A DNA stretch of 64,000 nt, taken from Oceanobacter mangrovi. Lineage in GTDB: Bacteria; Pseudomonadota; Gammaproteobacteria; Pseudomonadales; Oceanobacteraceae. A model generated the notes under the pieces. It was not told where the DNA came from, searched no databases, and worked only from the letters and a program-made list of their open reading frames with translations. The stretch covers positions 434,001 through 498,000 of the forward strand of contig NZ_JAHXZR010000001.1 in the NCBI RefSeq assembly GCF_019740315.1. The letters are read 5' to 3'. Made by a program: the position numbers and the translations under genes. Shown in pieces: positions 38,218-46,672 of this stretch (position 1 is its first letter; the number at the start of each line of letters is the position of its first letter).

Positions 38218-38715
38218 TCAGGAATCGGCTTGCCAGCGTTGCAGAGCTTGCTGGTCGCTGTCGCGGGCCTCAACCCAGCGTTCAGATTGCGTCTGGCCCT
38301 GGCCATCTAGGATGCGTTCCTTTTTCCAGAACGGTGCCCGGCTTTTCAGAAAGTCCATGATAAAGGCGGCAGCGTCAAAAGCGTTACCGCGATGTGGGCT
38401 GCTGACGCCGACAAATACAATCTGGTCTTCGACATTCATTGGCCCAACCCGGTGGATCAGCCGCACACGGCCGAGCTGCCAACGCTGACGGGCGTCTGCG
38501 ACGATGCTGCCAAGAGCTTTTTCGGTCATGCCAGGATAATGCTGTAACTCCAGTTGTTGCACCTGATCGCCATCGTTGAGGTCGCGGACCCGGCCAACAA
38601 AAAACACCACCGCACCGTCGTCCGGGTTGTTGGTACACAGCTGCTGATACTCGCTGGCGACGTCGAAGTCATCACTTTGCACCAGAATCGAATCGGCAGG
38701 TGGTTGCAGGGTCAT
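38218..38715 (-). CDS. moaE: molybdopterin synthase catalytic subunit
   Basis: Large subunit of molybdopterin synthase, which puts two sulfurs from MoaD thiocarboxylate into precursor Z. Signature GAVVFFVGRVRDLNDGDQVQQLELQHYPGMTEKAL (residues 33-67), RVRLIHRVGPMNVEDQIVFVGVSSPHRGNAFDAA, and the active-site lysines in FLKSRAPFWKKE. 165 residues. It follows moaD by two bases in the moaA-mobA-moaB-moaC-moaD-moaE operon. Confidence 0.95.
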   Translation of the reverse strand: MTLQPPADSILVQSDDFDVASEYQQLCTNNPDDGAVVFFVGRVRDLNDGDQVQQLELQHYPGMTEKALGSIVADARQRWQLGRVRLIHRVGPMNVEDQIVFVGVSSPHRGNAFDAAAFIMDFLKSRAPFWKKERILDGQGQTQSERWVEARDSDQQALQRWQADS

Positions 38716-38717
38716 CG

Positions 38718-38969
38718 TCAGCCTCCGGTCATCGGTGGAAACAGGGCGACTTCGTCCTGATCGGTGATGACGGCATCTTCGTCGTGGCTCAGTACCTGGT
38801 TAATTGCTATCAGCGCCTTGCCAGGGTTGAGGGCATCAGCCTGGCTGGGATAAGCCTGCTGCAGCGCGGCACGCAGCTCATGGACGCGGGCTGGCGCAGC
38901 CATATCCAGATTGATCACGGCTTCACCCAGCTGGTCACGCAGGCGAGCGAATACCAGTACCTGAATCAT
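38718..38969 (-). CDS. moaD: molybdopterin synthase sulfur carrier subunit
   Basis: An 83-residue beta-grasp, ubiquitin-like sulfur carrier. It ends in the required di-glycine ([11 protein letters not shown]), which is adenylated and thiocarboxylated. The N-terminus [15 protein letters not shown] is typical. Its ATG overlaps the moaC stop by four bases. Confidence 0.95.
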   Translation of the reverse strand: MIQVLVFARLRDQLGEAVINLDMAAPARVHELRAALQQAYPSQADALNPGKALIAINQVLSHDEDAVITDQDEVALFPPMTGG

Positions 38970-39469
38970 GACGCAGCTCCACTGGCGGAATCAGTTGCTT
39001 GCCAGTGGCCGGTTTTGCCACCAACTTTTTCCAGCACCCGGATACCTTCCAGGACCATTGCCGGGTCAACCGCCTTGCACATATCGAACAGCGTCAGCGC
39101 CGCCACCGAGCAGGCGGTCAGGGCTTCCATCTCTACCCCGGTCTGGCCGGTCAGCTTGCAATAACTTTCGATACGCACGCGGTTGTGTTCCGGCTCGGCT
39201 GCAAAGTCCACTGCCACCTTGCTGAGCATCAGCGGATGGCACAGTGGAATCAGGCTGCTGGTTTGTTTGGCGGCCTGAATACCGGCAATCCGGGCAACCG
39301 CAAAGACATCGCCCTTGTGGTGATTACCTTCAATGATCTTTGCCAGTGTCGTCGCCGACATGCGTACGTAGCCTTCGGCGCGCGCTTCGCGCACCGTGGG
39401 CTGTTTGCTGCTGACATCGACCATATTGGCTTCGCCAGCGGCGTTTACATGGGAAAACTCGTTACTCAT
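38966..39469 (-). CDS. moaC: cyclic pyranopterin monophosphate synthase
   Basis: Works after MoaA to form the cyclic pyranopterin (precursor Z). Motifs: [31 protein letters not shown] near the start, [17 protein letters not shown] and [22 protein letters not shown], where the conserved histidine, cysteine and lysine residues sit. 167 residues is usual. Confidence 0.95.
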   Translation of the reverse strand: MSNEFSHVNAAGEANMVDVSSKQPTVREARAEGYVRMSATTLAKIIEGNHHKGDVFAVARIAGIQAAKQTSSLIPLCHPLMLSKVAVDFAAEPEHNRVRIESYCKLTGQTGVEMEALTACSVAALTLFDMCKAVDPAMVLEGIRVLEKVGGKTGHWQATDSASGAAS

Positions 39470-39499
39470 AAAACAATCTTGCTCTTGCTGCCCGGTTGA

Positions 39500-40045
39500 T
39501 CAGCCGCGGCTGTCGCACAGCTGGTTGGCGGTGTTTTTCAGCCGCAGCACAAAGTTGCAGGGTTTGAAACGGCTGTCCAGCTGGCTGGCGATGATGTCGT
39601 CCCAGGCGGTGTTGCAGGCATTGGTGGAGCCTGGCATACAGAAAATCAGCGTGCTGTTGGCCAGCCCGGCGACAGCGCGGCTCTGGATGGTGGAGGTGCC
39701 AATTTGCTGGTAGGAAATTGCCCGGAACAGTTCGCCAAAGCCATCGATGGTCTGGTCGAACAGGGGAATCAGTGCATCCGGCGTGGTATCGCGTTCAGTG
39801 AAACCGGTGCCGCCGGTCACCAGCACCACCTGGGTGGTGTCGTCCGCGATCCATTGGGAAACCGCCGCCCGCAGCAGGTATTTGTCGTCCTTGAGGATTT
39901 TCTTGTCAGCCAGCTGGTGACCGGCTTCGGTCAGGCGGCTGACCAGTGCCTGGCCGCTGGTATCGTTTTCTTCCGTACGGGTGTCAGACACGGTCAGCAC
40001 GGCGATGTTGAGTGGCAAAAACTGCTCAGTAAAGGTCTTCGACAT
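39500..40045 (-). CDS. moaB: molybdenum cofactor biosynthesis protein MoaB
   Basis: MogA/MoaB-fold protein of 181 residues, probably adenylating molybdopterin. Motifs: NIAVLTVSDTRTEENDTSGQAL, VVLVTGGTGFTERDTTPDAL near residue 75 and IFCMPGSTNACNTAWD near 140. Between mobA and moaC in the same operon. Confidence 0.93.
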   Translation of the reverse strand: MSKTFTEQFLPLNIAVLTVSDTRTEENDTSGQALVSRLTEAGHQLADKKILKDDKYLLRAAVSQWIADDTTQVVLVTGGTGFTERDTTPDALIPLFDQTIDGFGELFRAISYQQIGTSTIQSRAVAGLANSTLIFCMPGSTNACNTAWDDIIASQLDSRFKPCNFVLRLKNTANQLCDSRG

Positions 40046-40060
40046 GGGAATTTCTCACGG

Positions 40061-40645
40061 CTATGGATGAGGGCGGCGAATGGCTTCCCACTCATCCTGG
40101 GTATTGGTATTGGTTAAACGGCTGGCATCTGCCGGTTGCAGCGACAGCGCATTACAAAAATTCAGTAATTTCCGCACCGACTTGTCGGCGGTAGGCATGG
40201 TCAGATGCTGATCGAGATACTGGCGCAGCTCGTCGTTGAGCGGCGTGAACAGCGGCAGGTAATCCTGCAGAAAATAGACCGCCTGGCGCTGTTGCACACC
40301 GGTGTTGATCAGCTGGCTGAGGGTGGCCTTGTCGATCAGTGGCAAGTCGACCGGCAGGGCAATCACGGCGTCGGCATCGGGGCAGTGGGCAGCAATGCTC
40401 TGGATGCCGGCCAGTGGCCCCAGATGCTGGCTGGTGTTGTGGTCATCGACCAGCAGGGGCTGTAAATCCGGGCTGGTTTTGAGACTCTGGTGGCGGCTGA
40501 TCCAGACCTGTTGCAGTGATAATGACTGCAGTAGCGCAACCTGGCGGTGCAGCAGGGACGCATGGCCATCGGCCGGTAACAATGCCTTGTCACGGCCCAT
40601 GCGGCGGGATTGACCGCCTGCCAGTACCACTCCGATCACTTTCAT
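40061..40645 (-). CDS. mobA: molybdenum cofactor guanylyltransferase
   Basis: Adds GMP to Mo-molybdopterin, giving the guanine dinucleotide cofactor of DMSO-reductase-type enzymes. The N-terminal nucleotide motif VIGVVLAGGQSRRMGRDKALL is at residue 3; VIALPVDLPLIDKATL carries the metal aspartate. 194 residues. The ATG at 40645 is supported by GGAGG seven bases upstream; the frame further upstream is antisense-like sequence inside moaA. It starts four bases past the moaA stop. Confidence 0.93.
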   Translation of the reverse strand: MKVIGVVLAGGQSRRMGRDKALLPADGHASLLHRQVALLQSLSLQQVWISRHQSLKTSPDLQPLLVDDHNTSQHLGPLAGIQSIAAHCPDADAVIALPVDLPLIDKATLSQLINTGVQQRQAVYFLQDYLPLFTPLNDELRQYLDQHLTMPTADKSVRKLLNFCNALSLQPADASRLTNTNTQDEWEAIRRPHP

Positions 40646-40649
40646 CTCG

Positions 40650-41639
40650 CTAGCCTCCCAGCATGGCGAAGTGGCGCATGGCACCGGTTTCGCCCGCATG
40701 CAAATAGTGGGTTTCTGACTTGATACCCAATAAATGCTGCAATTCAGCGGCCAGTTCGTCGCTGGTGTGGCTGCCGTCCAGCAGCTGGCGCAGGTCGTGA
40801 CCCTGATCGCCAAACAGGCACAGGTGCAATTTGCCCAGTGAGCTGATGCGTAAACGATTACAGCTGCTACAGAAATCCTTGCTGTACGGCATGATGAGGC
40901 CGAAGCGGCCCTGGTAATCCGGGTGCGAAAACTCCAGCGCCGGACCGTCGTGAGGCTGGCGTGGCCGCAAGCTCCAGCCGTTATCCAGCAGTTGCTGGCG
41001 AATGGCCTCGCCACGGACATGATGTTCGGAGAAAAATACCGGTTGGTCACCGGTTTGCATCAGTTCGATAAACCGTACTGATACCGGTGTCTGTTTGAGC
41101 CAGTTTTCAAACAGCGCCAGTTCGGTCTGATCAAAACCTTTCAGCAACACGGCGTTGACCTTGACCTTGAGGCCCAGCGCCAGTGCCTGATCAATGCCTT
41201 CAATAATGCGAGCGAGATGGCTGTAACCGGTAATTTGCTGGAAGCGTTCGGCATCCAGGCTGTCGATGCTGACGTTGAGCTGCTGCAGCCCGGCAGCGTG
41301 CCAGGCGGCAATGTTTTCAGCCAGTTTGTAGCCGTTGGTGGTCAGCGCGACCTGATCGATTCCATCGGTATTGGCCGCCAGCTGGATGATCTCGGTGAGA
41401 TCCTTGCGGACACTGGGTTCGCCGCCGGTAATGCGCACCTTACGCGTCCCCAGTTGGGCAAACACCGCCAGCAAGCGCTGGATTTCATCGAGCTGCAGAG
41501 GCTCAGGGCCAGACTGCTTTTGATAGCCGTCCGGTAAACAATAGCTACAGCGAAAATTGCACACGTCGGTAATCGACAGGCGCAAGTAGCTGAACTGCCG
41601 ACCAAAACGGTCCTGCAGGCCAGGTTCTTTATGAGTCAT
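40650..41639 (-). CDS. moaA: GTP 3',8-cyclase MoaA
   Basis: Radical SAM enzyme that opens molybdenum cofactor synthesis from GTP. N-terminal cluster motif CNFRCSYC near residue 27; GGEPSVRKDL follows; a second 4Fe-4S cluster is held by CSSCNRLRISSLGKLHLC near 260. The protein ends in GG, required for MoaA activity. 329 residues. AAAGGTG five bases before the ATG at 41639 is both ribosome binding site and part of the conserved Moco RNA motif; the longer frame runs through the leader. Confidence 0.95.
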   Translation of the reverse strand: MTHKEPGLQDRFGRQFSYLRLSITDVCNFRCSYCLPDGYQKQSGPEPLQLDEIQRLLAVFAQLGTRKVRITGGEPSVRKDLTEIIQLAANTDGIDQVALTTNGYKLAENIAAWHAAGLQQLNVSIDSLDAERFQQITGYSHLARIIEGIDQALALGLKVKVNAVLLKGFDQTELALFENWLKQTPVSVRFIELMQTGDQPVFFSEHHVRGEAIRQQLLDNGWSLRPRQPHDGPALEFSHPDYQGRFGLIMPYSKDFCSSCNRLRISSLGKLHLCLFGDQGHDLRQLLDGSHTSDELAAELQHLLGIKSETHYLHAGETGAMRHFAMLGG

Positions 41640-41775
41640 GTTACACCTTTCCAAATACGGGAGGCCCGGCGGTTTCCCACAGAACCCTGGCGGAACAGGC
41701 AAGCCTGCTCTGCGGCTGGTGCTTCATGGCGACATACATTCGCTTTAGAAACAGCAGCTCGGCGTTTGTTTAAGC
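41640..41775 (-). ncRNA. candidate Moco (molybdenum cofactor) riboswitch leader of moaA
   Basis: Read leftward, the moaA leader ends CCTCCCGTATTTGGAAAGGTG followed within a few bases by the start codon. This matches, from memory, the end of the Escherichia coli moaA Moco RNA leader, which differs by one base in the same stretch. Upstream it has GCCAGGG and GCCGGGCC arms and further paired segments (AGCAGGCTTGCCTG) that could form the multi-stem fold. In this family the 3' part hides or exposes the ribosome binding site according to cofactor level. The 5' boundary is approximate. Confidence 0.6.
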
Positions 41776-41885
41776 AAAAAGTGTACGCGCTTTGGCTGGA
41801 CTCTGGTAGCGCTTGCGAGGACAGATGTTCAGGAATGGAGTGGCAGGCTGTAAAAGGTCGTTATGAGTCAAGCTCATCAAGGATG

Positions 41886-41910
41886 CCGTCAGCAGCAATG
41901 CTGCTGACGG
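41886..41910 (-). terminator. hairpin after pyk
   Basis: A perfect 11-bp stem, ccgtcagcagc and gctgctgacgg, with a 3-base loop, starting 12 bases after the pyk stop when read leftward. No T-run follows, so termination may be weak or Rho-assisted. Confidence 0.6.
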
Positions 41911-41921
41911 CGGGGGCAGGC

Positions 41922-43358
41922 TTATTCGACGCGCATGATCTTCATGGTGTTGGTGCCGCCCTGGGCGTTGAGGTAGTCACCGCGAGTGACCACCACAAAG
42001 TCTCCGGTAGTCACATGGCCTTGCTCTTTCAGTACCTGAATCGCAGTTGGGTTGATGCTGTTAGGCTCCAGCTGATCGGCATAGAAAGGTACGGTCTGTA
42101 CACCGCGATACAGTGCGACGCGGCTTTGAGTATCTTCGCGACGGCAGAAGGCGAAGATTGGCAGATGCGAGCGCAGTCGTGACATCAGTCGTGGAGTGGC
42201 ACCGGTTTCAGTCAGTGAGATGATCGCAGTTACACCTTGCAGGTGGTTGGCGGCGTACATGGCTGACATGGCGATAGTAACGTCGATATCAAAGATATCT
42301 TCGTACAAGCGGTGTTTCGAACGCTTGGCAGACGGATGACGCTCGGCACCTTCGATCACCCGGACCATGGCGGCTACGGCTTCAACCGGGTAGTCACCGG
42401 CCGCGGTTTCGGCAGACAGCATCACGGCGTCGGTGTAGTCGAATACGGCGTTGGCAACGTCGGAAACTTCGGCGCGGGTCGGCATTGGGCTGGCGATCAT
42501 GGACTCCATCATCTGGGTCGCGGTGATCACCGGCTTGTTGAGCTGGCGGGAGCGGGAAATGATGCGCTTCTGCACACCGACCAGCTCGGCGTCACCGATT
42601 TCGACGGCGAGGTCACCACGAGCAACCATCACGGCGTCTGAAGCCTTGATTATGTCGTCGAGGGCTTCGTCAGAAGCAACACACTCGGCGCGTTCGATTT
42701 TGGATACCAGGTGGGCGTGACCGCCAGCGGCGTGCAGCAGCTCACGGGCTTCTTCCATGTCCTGGCCGTCGCGAGGGAAGGATACCGCCAGGTAATCAAC
42801 CAGAATTTCCGCCGCCAGCTTGATGTCTTCCTTGTCCTTGTCAGTCAGCGCCTTGGCTGACAGGCCGCCACCGAGACGGTTGATGCCCTTGTTGTTGGAC
42901 AGCCAGCCACCGATGCGAACCACAGTGTTGAGTTTGGTCGGGAAGGTTTCGGTCACCTGCAGTTCAACACGGCCATCGTCCAGCAACAGGATGTCGCCAA
43001 CGCGGGCATCTTCAATCAGTGCCTTGTAGTCGATACCAACCTGTTCCTTATTACCGGCGTCACGCTCCAGCGTGGCGTCCAGCACAAAGCTCTGGCCAAC
43101 GTCGAGGTGGACCTTTTGCTCGGCAAAGCGGGAAATACGGATTTTTGGACCTTGCAGGTCGCCCAGAATGGCAACGTGTTTGCCCAGTTTTTTGGCAGCA
43201 CGGCGCACCATGGCGGCGCGATCACGGTGATCGTCGGCATCGCCGTGGGAGAAGTTCAGTCGGAATACGTTGGCACCGGCCTCGATCAGCTGTTCGATTT
43301 TTTCATCTGTGTTGGTTGCCGGTCCAAGGGTAGCGACAATTTTGGTGCGTCTTAGCAT
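41922..43358 (-). CDS. pyk: pyruvate kinase
   Basis: Converts phosphoenolpyruvate and ADP to pyruvate and ATP, the last glycolytic step and the exit of the Entner-Doudoroff route. Motifs: [37 protein letters not shown] at the start, [21 protein letters not shown] near residue 222, [12 protein letters not shown] and [15 protein letters not shown]. 478 residues with the C-terminal regulatory domain. HexR, encoded at 50096, often controls such genes, but I could not see a clear HexR box upstream. Confidence 0.96.
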   Translation of the reverse strand: MLRRTKIVATLGPATNTDEKIEQLIEAGANVFRLNFSHGDADDHRDRAAMVRRAAKKLGKHVAILGDLQGPKIRISRFAEQKVHLDVGQSFVLDATLERDAGNKEQVGIDYKALIEDARVGDILLLDDGRVELQVTETFPTKLNTVVRIGGWLSNNKGINRLGGGLSAKALTDKDKEDIKLAAEILVDYLAVSFPRDGQDMEEARELLHAAGGHAHLVSKIERAECVASDEALDDIIKASDAVMVARGDLAVEIGDAELVGVQKRIISRSRQLNKPVITATQMMESMIASPMPTRAEVSDVANAVFDYTDAVMLSAETAAGDYPVEAVAAMVRVIEGAERHPSAKRSKHRLYEDIFDIDVTIAMSAMYAANHLQGVTAIISLTETGATPRLMSRLRSHLPIFAFCRREDTQSRVALYRGVQTVPFYADQLEPNSINPTAIQVLKEQGHVTTGDFVVVTRGDYLNAQGGTNTMKIMRVE

Positions 43359-43497
43359 GGATAGTCTCCTGATCGAGCGGATGTGTGCCCGTTCAACACG
43401 GCGTCAGCGGTTCTGGCGAGGGTCGGGCAGCATAAATACAAGGGCATTATCCCTGAAGTGTGTTCGGGAATCTTTTCAAGCATGTAACAAGTGTGGT

Positions 43498-43773
43498 GAC
43501 TTGGGGGCGTTCTCAATTAATTAACGGGTCCTGTTATGGCAGAAAAATTCATCAGGCAAGGCGTTGAACGAAGAAAATGGCGAGCCCTTTACAAGTTCAA
43601 CAACACAGCATGGTGGATTTTTAGCCATAACCCTTCGGGCTGAGGCCAGTTGACTCCAGGCACTGCGTTATTCGTCACTTGTTTAGCTCGCTAAACCACA
43701 TTCCTCATGCCTTGTTCTGAAGCAAACTGGCTCTCAGCAGGGCCGCTTTACTAATTGAGAACGCCCCCAGGTC
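43498..43773. mobile_element. MITE-like element with 22-bp terminal inverted repeats
   Basis: Ends at 43498-43519 and 43752-43773 are inverted repeats matching at 21 of 22 bases (core tgggggcgttctcaatta). The 276-bp interior has no plausible gene but has further dyads, for example the perfect gtttagc-tc-gctaaac and arms gccagtt / aactggc, so the whole could fold. Non-coding DNA bounded by long inverted repeats is the form of a miniature transposable element moved in trans. I see no clear target-site duplication. It sits between the pyk promoter region and the nitrogen-controlled ammonium transporter. Confidence 0.65.
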
Positions 43774-43872
43774 CGCGAATATGCTGTTTTTATCCGGCAT
43801 GTCTCGGGCTGTTTGCATGAGTTACTGCGTGAATGGGTGCATCGACAGAACGATGTTATCTGACGGTGCGGT

Positions 43873-43902
43873 TGCACTGTTGTGGTGCGGCATCGTGGTG
43901 CA
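43873..43902. promoter_or_regulatory. tandem NtrC-like enhancer sites
   Basis: tgcactgttgtggtgc (43873-43888) matches the NtrC half-sites TGCAC and TGGTGC in the right spacing. A second, partly overlapping match, tgcggcatcgtggtgca, is at 43886-43902. They lie about 170-200 bases upstream of the sigma-54 promoter at 44071, a normal enhancer distance. Confidence 0.6.
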
Positions 43903-44070
43903 TGTTTCTTCATTGCGCTCGGTAAATAATGACCCCAGTTGTCGATCTATGGCAAGCACGGCAGTGTTCAGTAACGCAATGCCGACAAACTCATCGCTGT
44001 ATTCCCTCTTTCTACCTCTTTTCAGTAAACCAAAGTTGTCATTTGGCAATGATTGCCGTCGGCGCTGAGC

Positions 44071-44087
44071 TTGGCACTCAGCATGCA
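44071..44087 (+). promoter_or_regulatory. sigma-54 promoter of the first ammonium transporter
   Basis: ttggcactcagcatgca has the -24 GG and -12 GC exactly ten bases apart, with TTGGCAC matching the consensus fully. It is 112 bases before the transporter start and downstream of the NtrC-like sites. Confidence 0.75.
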
Positions 44088-44198
44088 ATATTCCCCTCGC
44101 GAATATTTTTGTCCGATCAGTGTGGTCAAGGGGCGGGCCAGGTCGGTCATTTGTATATGGAAACGCTTGTTTACCAATGACTAGAGAGGGGAATACCC

Positions 44199-45557
44199 AT
44201 GACTCCAGAAGAGCTCGAAGCCTTTAAGGCGGCGTTTGAGATGCACCAGGCGATGAACGTCGAGGTGTTTTATTGGTGGTGTACCGCCATTATGTTCATG
44301 ATTCACGCAGGCTTCCTGGCCTATGAAATCGGTGCCTCCCGTGTGAAAAACGCGCTGGCTTCCGGTATGAAAAACATCCTGACCCTGGCGGTTGTGGTGC
44401 CAACCTTCTACTTCTTCGGCTGGTGGATCTACAATGCCATGCCAAACGGCTTTATTCCTGTTGATGCGTCGGCAGCGCTGCCATGGTCAACCTCTATGGG
44501 TCCTGACGTGACTGATATGGGTACCGGTATCTTCTGGGCCGCTTTTGCCATGTTTGGTGCCACTACTGGCTCCATTCTGTCTGGTGCGGTAATCGAACGT
44601 ATCCGTATGAGTGCCTACCTGATCCTGACCGTTGTGGTGGGTTCCGGTGTTTGGATTCTGGCGGGTGCGTGGGGCTGGCACCCTGACGGCTGGTTGCTGA
44701 TGGATCTGGGATACCACGATGTGGGTGCTTCCGGTGTGGTTCACGCAGTGGCTGGTTTCTTCTCTCTGGGTGTACTGATCAACCTTGGACCTCGTATCGG
44801 CAAGTTTGTTGACGGCAAGGCCATGGCCATCGTTCCTCACAGCCTGCCAATGGCACTGATTGGTCTGATGATGATCATCGTTGGTTTCTTCGGCTTCCTT
44901 GGCGGTTGCATCATCTTCAACGGCGGCGACACCGGCTGGACCACCATTTACGGCAACCCAACCAACCTGTCTGCTTTCGCCTTTAATACCCTGATGGGCT
45001 TCGCTGGTGGTGTTATTGGTGCCTACCTGTCTTCCCGTGAACCTTTCATGACCATGTCCGGTGGTCTGGCTGGCATCATCACTGTTGCTGCCGGTATGGA
45101 TCTGTACTACCCGGGCCTGACTTTCGTACTGGCAATCTTCGGTGGCGTTACCATGCCAATGGTTGGCAAGTTCGTTGAGAAATGTGGCATTGATGATGCT
45201 GTAGGTGCGGTTGCCGTACACGGCTGGTGTGGTTTCCTGGGTGTAGTTCTGGTCGGTATCTTTGCTTCCGGCTACCCAAGTGTTCCAGAAGGTGCTCCAG
45301 ATATCAGCTTCTTTGGTCAGCTGATGGGCGCTGTGATCATGTGTGTGACCGGCTTTATCCCAGGCTACGCAATCTCCTTGTTGCTGAAGAAGATGAACAT
45401 GCTGCGTGTACCGCCAAAAGTTGAAGCGGCTGGTCTGGACCTGGTGGAAATTCCAGCAGTTCCATACGGCGAAAGCGTTCCTGCACGTGACATCGTTGAA
45501 GGCACTATTCCTGCAACTGCCGGACAACTGCCTGCCCACGGTGCCCTGAGCAACTAA
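44199..45557 (+). CDS. ammonium transporter, Amt family (first paralogue)
   Basis: A 452-residue inner-membrane ammonium channel with eleven predicted helices. The twin pore histidines lie in GASGVVHAVAGFFSLG and AVAVHGWCGFLGV. Compared with the second transporter at 47810 it begins differently (MTPEELEAFKAAFEMHQAMNVEVFYWWCTAIMF) and has a longer C-terminal tail (PAVPYGESVPARDIVEGTIP). It has no dedicated glnK beside it but has a strong sigma-54 promoter and NtrC-like sites, so it should be induced by nitrogen limitation. A 56-residue membrane protein gene follows at 45622. Confidence 0.93.
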   Translation: MTPEELEAFKAAFEMHQAMNVEVFYWWCTAIMFMIHAGFLAYEIGASRVKNALASGMKNILTLAVVVPTFYFFGWWIYNAMPNGFIPVDASAALPWSTSMGPDVTDMGTGIFWAAFAMFGATTGSILSGAVIERIRMSAYLILTVVVGSGVWILAGAWGWHPDGWLLMDLGYHDVGASGVVHAVAGFFSLGVLINLGPRIGKFVDGKAMAIVPHSLPMALIGLMMIIVGFFGFLGGCIIFNGGDTGWTTIYGNPTNLSAFAFNTLMGFAGGVIGAYLSSREPFMTMSGGLAGIITVAAGMDLYYPGLTFVLAIFGGVTMPMVGKFVEKCGIDDAVGAVAVHGWCGFLGVVLVGIFASGYPSVPEGAPDISFFGQLMGAVIMCVTGFIPGYAISLLLKKMNMLRVPPKVEAAGLDLVEIPAVPYGESVPARDIVEGTIPATAGQLPAHGALSN

Positions 45558-45621
45558 TTCATCCTGGATCGGCGGTGGCCAAAGTCATCGCCCGATTAAT
45601 CCAAACCAAGAGGAACAGATT

Positions 45622-45792
45622 ATGGATACTTCACCAATCGACAGCTGGGAAGGCGTTGCAGCCTGTTTTACCTTCGCTGACAGCCCGGGGATGATCGCAT
45701 TTTTGTGTGGTCTGGCGTTTGTGGCCTTTCTGGGATTCATGTACGCCATCATCAAGCACGAAAACGACGCTTTCGAAAATCATCGCGATTAA
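45622..45792 (+). CDS. 56-residue single-helix membrane protein, linked to Amt
   Basis: ATG at 45622 with AGAGGAA at 45609-45615. The translation MDTSPIDSWEGVAACFTFAD is followed by one membrane helix (GMIAFLCGLAFVAFLGFMYAII) and a charged tail KHENDAFENHRD. It lies 64 bases after the ammonium transporter and is followed by a terminator, so the two form one transcript. I know no family name. It could modulate the transporter, as small membrane proteins often do; this is inference from position. Confidence 0.7.
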   Translation: MDTSPIDSWEGVAACFTFADSPGMIAFLCGLAFVAFLGFMYAIIKHENDAFENHRD

Positions 45793-45814
45793 TTGATAGC
45801 ATCGTATGAACAAG

Positions 45815-45837
45815 CGGCTCCTGATGCGGAGCCGTTT
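45815..45837 (+). terminator. terminator of the first amt operon
   Basis: cggctcc and ggagccg pair perfectly around tgatgc, followed by ttt. It lies 22 bases after the small membrane protein gene. Confidence 0.65.
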
Positions 45838-45877
45838 GCCGTTATAAATTGTTAATCACGGTAGCAGGAGACTTGCC

Positions 45878-46087
45878 ATGAATAAATTGAGCAAATTGCA
45901 GCTGGTTATGAAGCGCACTATTTTTTATCCAGCGTTTCTGTTTTTCTCCAGCGGACTGTTTCTGCTTGATGTGCGTGGCTTTGGAGCGATTGCCTCTGCT
46001 GGCGTTGCTGCCTTGCTGGTTCATTTGGCCATCAATGGTTACGACGCCTGGAAAGAGCGGCGGATGCAGAATCAGGGCTTGCGTTGA
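45878..46087 (+). CDS. small membrane protein, unknown function
   Basis: A 69-residue protein: basic N-terminus (MNKLSKLQLVMKRTIFY), two hydrophobic segments (PAFLFFSSGLFLLDV and AIASAGVAALLVHLAING) and a basic C-terminus (WKERRMQNQGLR). AGGAG at 45866-45870 supports the ATG. It stands alone between the terminator of the first amt operon and the convergent ubiK. I do not recognise it. Confidence 0.55.
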   Translation: MNKLSKLQLVMKRTIFYPAFLFFSSGLFLLDVRGFGAIASAGVAALLVHLAINGYDAWKERRMQNQGLR

Positions 46088-46113
46088 TTCCCAACCAGTT
46101 GGCGGTGACTGGA

Positions 46114-46350
46114 TCAGGTGTCCGCCTGTTCCAGTTCAGTCAGCCGCTGTTCCAGTAATTGCAGTTTCTCCTCGGTCTGTTGCAGTACTTGCAGCAGGCG
46201 CTCGTGCTCCGCTCTGGTGACCCATTCTGGGCCGCCAATCCAGCTGGCTAATTTTTGTGCAAGATTTTTGTGCACTTCAGCAGACAGCTGTCCGGTTCCT
46301 GATTGACGAAGTAACTCCTCGATTTTTAAACGAATTTCTGCGTTCTTCAT
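46114..46350 (-). CDS. ubiK: ubiquinone biosynthesis accessory factor UbiK (BMFP family)
   Basis: A 78-residue protein with an amphipathic N-terminal half (IRLKIEELLRQSGTG, VHKNLAQKLASWIG) and a trimeric coiled coil (VTRAEHERLLQVLQQTEEKLQLLEQRLTELE) matching the YqiC/UbiK pattern R-x-E-F/H...L-x-x-T-x-E-K-L-x-x-L-E. UbiK binds UbiJ in the coenzyme Q metabolon. In Pseudomonas this gene also lies beside the amtB-glnK locus, which supports the call. Confidence 0.8.
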   Translation of the reverse strand: MKNAEIRLKIEELLRQSGTGQLSAEVHKNLAQKLASWIGGPEWVTRAEHERLLQVLQQTEEKLQLLEQRLTELEQADT

Positions 46351-46552
46351 AAGATTCTTATCTCTTATTGCGTTTATATCGCGCCGCGGGCGACCTGGAT
46401 CGGGCGAGCGGCACTATTCTGGAACAAATGCTTTAGCCTTGGTGTTTTCTTTTGGTGCGTTATTGTCAAAGGGTGCTCATTTTGAGGGCTTTGGTCGGCA
46501 GTATTTATCCTGAATCTTATCAGAAAGGCGTGAAAGGCGGCTGTTTTGGGAG

Positions 46553-46569
46553 TTGGCACGCAGGCTGCT
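46553..46569 (+). promoter_or_regulatory. sigma-54 promoter of the porin-glnK-amtB cluster
   Basis: ttggcacgcaggctgct matches the consensus TTGGCACG with GC at the exact 10-base distance. It is 120 bases before the TorF porin start, within a gene-free stretch (46351-46672). A clear NtrC site was not found upstream; GGTGC-like half sites occur at 46450-46480. Confidence 0.75.
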
Positions 46570-46672
46570 ATGTCAAATCCCAGAATCATAATGGTGTTCA
46601 AGGTGGCGACGCTTACCGGGAAACGCCAATAAAAAAACGAACTAGCAACGCTAACCGATGAAGGAAAGAAGA

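Noticed and set aside
43359..43497. HexR operator in the pyk leader
   Set aside because: Only loose matches (for example catgtaacaagtg) were found, not the expected palindrome.
43781..44088. 95- and 88-residue frames between the MITE and the amt promoter
   Set aside because: They overlap the NtrC-like sites and the sigma-54 promoter, lack ribosome binding sites and have no protein-like pattern.
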